A DNA stretch of 33,003 nt from the NCBI GenBank assembly GCA_013331275.1, contig DUGT01000069.1, forward strand, positions 2,789 to 35,791, read 5' to 3'. The notes under the pieces are model-generated. The model was not told the DNA's origin. It did not search any database and saw only the letters and a list, made by a program, of their open reading frames with translations. Origin of the DNA: Methanosarcina sp. (GTDB lineage: Archaea > Halobacteriota > Methanosarcinia > Methanosarcinales > Methanosarcinaceae). Both the position numbers and the translations under genes were made by a program. Positions 30,932-33,003 of the stretch are shown one piece after another (within the stretch, counting starts at the first letter, position 1; each line of letters starts with the position of its first letter).

Positions 30932-32686
30932 ATGGCAGGAACAATTGCAATTAAGAACGGATACGTCTTTGATCCCCTCAATGAAATAAATGGGGAAATT
31001 ATGGATATCTTCATCAAAGACGGAAAAGTTGTAAGAGAGCTTTCTGCAGCCGAACTGAAAGATACAAAGGTTATTGATGCCTCTGGTATGACGGTCATGC
31101 CCGGAGGAGTAGACTCTCATTCTCACGTTGCAGGTGCAAAGGTTAACGCCGGCAGGTCGATGCGTCCTGAAGATCATTATAAAGCAAATCTTCAGAAGAC
31201 TTCACTTACTCATTCAGGCTCAGGTTACACTGTCCCCTCAGTTTACAAACAGGGATACGATTATGCAGCAATGGGGTATACAACTGTTTTTGAAGCTGCA
31301 ATTCCCCCTCTTGAAGCTCGCCATACTCATGAAGAGATGCGTGCTACTCCTCTTCTTGACATGGGAGGATACCTGATCCTTGGAAACAATTTCTTTTTGA
31401 TGCGCTATCTCCATGATGGAGACATCGCAAAGGCTGCAGCTTATGTGGCCTGGATGATGAAAACTCACAAGTCCTATGGAATAAAATGTGTCAACCCTGC
31501 AGGAGTCGAAAACTGGGGCTGGGGTAAAAACATACACTCTCTTGATGAAGCAAACATCCATTTTGAAATTACCCCAAGGGAGACTATAAAAGGGCTTAGT
31601 GAGATCAACGAACTCCTGGGCATGCCTGTGCCTCTTCACCTGCATGCAAATAACCTGGGACATCCAGGATGCTGTACAATTACTGAGGACTCTCTCAAAA
31701 TCCTCGATGGTGTAAAGCCCAGGCAGAACATGGATGTAGAATGGGCTGAAACCAAAATGGACTCTACAAGGGACTGTTCAGTATACCTCGCCCACATGAT
31801 GTTCAACAGTTTTGCAGGCACTACCTGGGGAGATTGTGAATCAGGAGTAAAAAATATTGCAGCCTACATCAACAACAAAGACCATGTAGTAATCGATAGT
31901 GGTTGCACTCCATTCGGAGAAGCTACGGTTATGACAGGAGATGGACCTGCAATTCAGGATATGTACAAGCTTACAGGAAACAAGTGGTCGAATACTGACG
32001 TTGAAATGGAGGGAGGGTCAGGTGTTATTCCCTTCACTTACCTCAAATCCAACCCTGTACACAGCTTGCAGTGGGCAATGGGACTTGAATGCCTCCTGCT
32101 AATTAATGATCCCTGGAAGACAATTATGACCACGGATAGCCCCAATGGTGGGCCATTTACGAAATATCCGGAGGTTATGACATGGATCATGTCCGAGGCT
32201 TTCAGGAAACAGACCTTCAGTGAGTGCCACAAGTGGGCAAACGATAGGAGTGAACTCGGAAGCATAAACCGGGAACTTTCCCTCTATGATCTTGCAATCC
32301 TTACCAGAGCTAACCCTGCTAAGACAATCGGAATGGCACACAGAAAAGGTTCTCTTGGCGTGGGCGCTGATGGAGATGTTACAGTCTATAACATAAATCC
32401 GCAGCAGCTTGACACAAACAACTATGAAGCTCTTCTCAGAACTTTCAGGAAGGCAGAGTACACTGTAAAAGGCGGCGAAATCGTAGCTGCTAAAGGAGAG
32501 ATTGTTTCCTTGCCTGAAAAGCGTACATACTACTCCGAAGTGCATGTAGAAGACGAAAAGGAAAAGGAAATGCTGGTCGATGTGAAGGAATGGTTCAGGT
32601 ATTACACTGTAGGTTTTGCCAACTATCCAACCCCAGAGAAATATCTGAAAAATCCGACTCCTATACAGGTTAACGTTGTGAGGTGA
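30932..32686 (+). CDS. fmdA: Formylmethanofuran dehydrogenase subunit A
   Basis: A 584-residue amidohydrolase-fold subunit. It shows the metal-binding GGVDSHSHVAGAKVN (His63 and His65), the GIKCVNPAG segment with a lysine near 185 that is the likely carboxylated ligand, LHLHANNLGHPG (His236 and His238) and the TTDSPNGGPF aspartate. In the known enzyme, subunit A forms a dinuclear zinc site that condenses formate with methanofuran after CO2 is reduced in subunit B. AGGTGG about 5 bp before the ATG and the abutting fmdF stop indicate tight coupling. Length is as expected. The stop is followed 4 bp later by fmdC. Confidence 0.96.
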   Translation: MAGTIAIKNGYVFDPLNEINGEIMDIFIKDGKVVRELSAAELKDTKVIDASGMTVMPGGVDSHSHVAGAKVNAGRSMRPEDHYKANLQKTSLTHSGSGYTVPSVYKQGYDYAAMGYTTVFEAAIPPLEARHTHEEMRATPLLDMGGYLILGNNFFLMRYLHDGDIAKAAAYVAWMMKTHKSYGIKCVNPAGVENWGWGKNIHSLDEANIHFEITPRETIKGLSEINELLGMPVPLHLHANNLGHPGCCTITEDSLKILDGVKPRQNMDVEWAETKMDSTRDCSVYLAHMMFNSFAGTTWGDCESGVKNIAAYINNKDHVVIDSGCTPFGEATVMTGDGPAIQDMYKLTGNKWSNTDVEMEGGSGVIPFTYLKSNPVHSLQWAMGLECLLLINDPWKTIMTTDSPNGGPFTKYPEVMTWIMSEAFRKQTFSECHKWANDRSELGSINRELSLYDLAILTRANPAKTIGMAHRKGSLGVGADGDVTVYNINPQQLDTNNYEALLRTFRKAEYTVKGGEIVAAKGEIVSLPEKRTYYSEVHVEDEKEKEMLVDVKEWFRYYTVGFANYPTPEKYLKNPTPIQVNVVR

Positions 32687-32690
32687 GGTA

Positions 32691-33003
32691 ATGACAGAGG
32701 GAGTCCTTATTAATAAAAAAGAGACAGAGAGTAAGCTTGAAGGAGTAACTATAAAACCTGAATCATTTACTGACAAAAGTGCTGGAGAAATGGAAGAAGT
32801 AACGCTTATTCCTAAAAAAGAGATTGATATTAAAGTAGAAGCTGATGTTATAACTCCTGACTCTTTTGCAGGCAAAAGTGCTGAAGAAATCGGAAACTTG
32901 GCAGTCTGGCAGGGGCCAAAGACCTATCCTCTCTCCGAGTTTTTTGAAGTTACAGGCAATGCAGGCAGTTCTGCAGCTGAGACCTCCATCCGTATAAAAG
33001 GTG
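32691..33003 (+). CDS. fmdC: Formylmethanofuran dehydrogenase subunit C, 5' part
   Basis: This is the first 104 codons of a gene cut by the window end, starting MTEGVLINKKETESKLEGV. GAGGTGAGGT just before the ATG is a strong ribosome-binding site. Position after fmdA and a C-subunit-like segment (VWQGPKTYPLSEFFEVTGNAG) support fmdC. Subunit C normally folds as a beta-helix related to the C-terminal domain of glutamate synthase. The N-terminus holds two similar blocks, KPESFTDKSAGEMEEV and TPDSFAGKSAEEIGNL, indicating an internal duplication. By comparison with other Methanosarcina, fmdD and fmdB should follow. Confidence 0.88.
   Translation, partial: MTEGVLINKKETESKLEGVTIKPESFTDKSAGEMEEVTLIPKKEIDIKVEADVITPDSFAGKSAEEIGNLAVWQGPKTYPLSEFFEVTGNAGSSAAETSIRIKG

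Noticed and set aside
32099-32875. 258-codon open frame on the minus strand opposite fmdA/fmdC
   Set aside because: It is antisense to strongly supported fmdA and fmdC coding sequence and resembles no known protein.

Overview
The window is a stretch of a Methanosarcina-type methanogen chromosome. This rests on the archaeal-only genes (RNase P component 4, SRP19, a TrmB-family regulator, an MTH865-family protein, an archaeal pilin-type N-terminus), on the 5' part of a molybdenum formylmethanofuran dehydrogenase operon in the order fmdE-fmdF-fmdA-fmdC, and on long AT-rich intergenic regions full of decayed mobile elements. The species cannot be fixed from the sequence alone.

Layout. 1-3346 holds housekeeping genes: a TrmB-like regulator whose stop codon lies inside a MITE-like element, a UPF0173-type metallo-beta-lactamase-fold hydrolase, rnp4 facing srp19 across a terminator, and a small conserved-looking protein. 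3640-11533 is a tandem array of five paralogous, sequon-rich surface lipoproteins on the minus strand. The copies are mosaics of each other, and the copy at the 3' end has a frameshifted signal peptide. 12020-16504 is an envelope region: a lipoprotein with a C-terminal membrane anchor, a pilin-like protein, a decayed piece of a second pilin gene, and two small secreted proteins (a Lys/Val/Pro repeat protein and a coiled-coil protein) that share a promoter layout with long leaders. 17015-24143 holds an MTH865 protein and a seven-gene minus-strand operon: methyltransferase, solute-binding lipoprotein, two permeases, two ATPases and a second methyltransferase. It is a nickel/peptide-type importer, and a 10-bp dyad with a 16-bp spacer surrounds its likely TATA box.

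24144-27000 is AT-rich accessory DNA with a second copy of the MITE and a two-gene module. The module is a 50-residue acidic protein followed by a papain/C39-like cysteine peptidase, behind a palindrome that contains the TATA box. From 27382 the theme is molybdenum. A BtuF/MolA-type solute-binding lipoprotein, frameshifted at a canonical A_AAA_AAC slippery heptamer, is followed by the fmd operon. Both are preceded by the same dyad, TTATGT-N8-ACATAA, which resembles the bacterial ModE operator. At fmdE the dyad touches the start codon.

The strongest leads are the shared ModE-like dyad linking the frameshifted binding protein to the molybdenum enzyme, the mosaic lipoprotein array, the small-protein/cysteine-peptidase module, and the importer bracketed by two paralogous methyltransferases.
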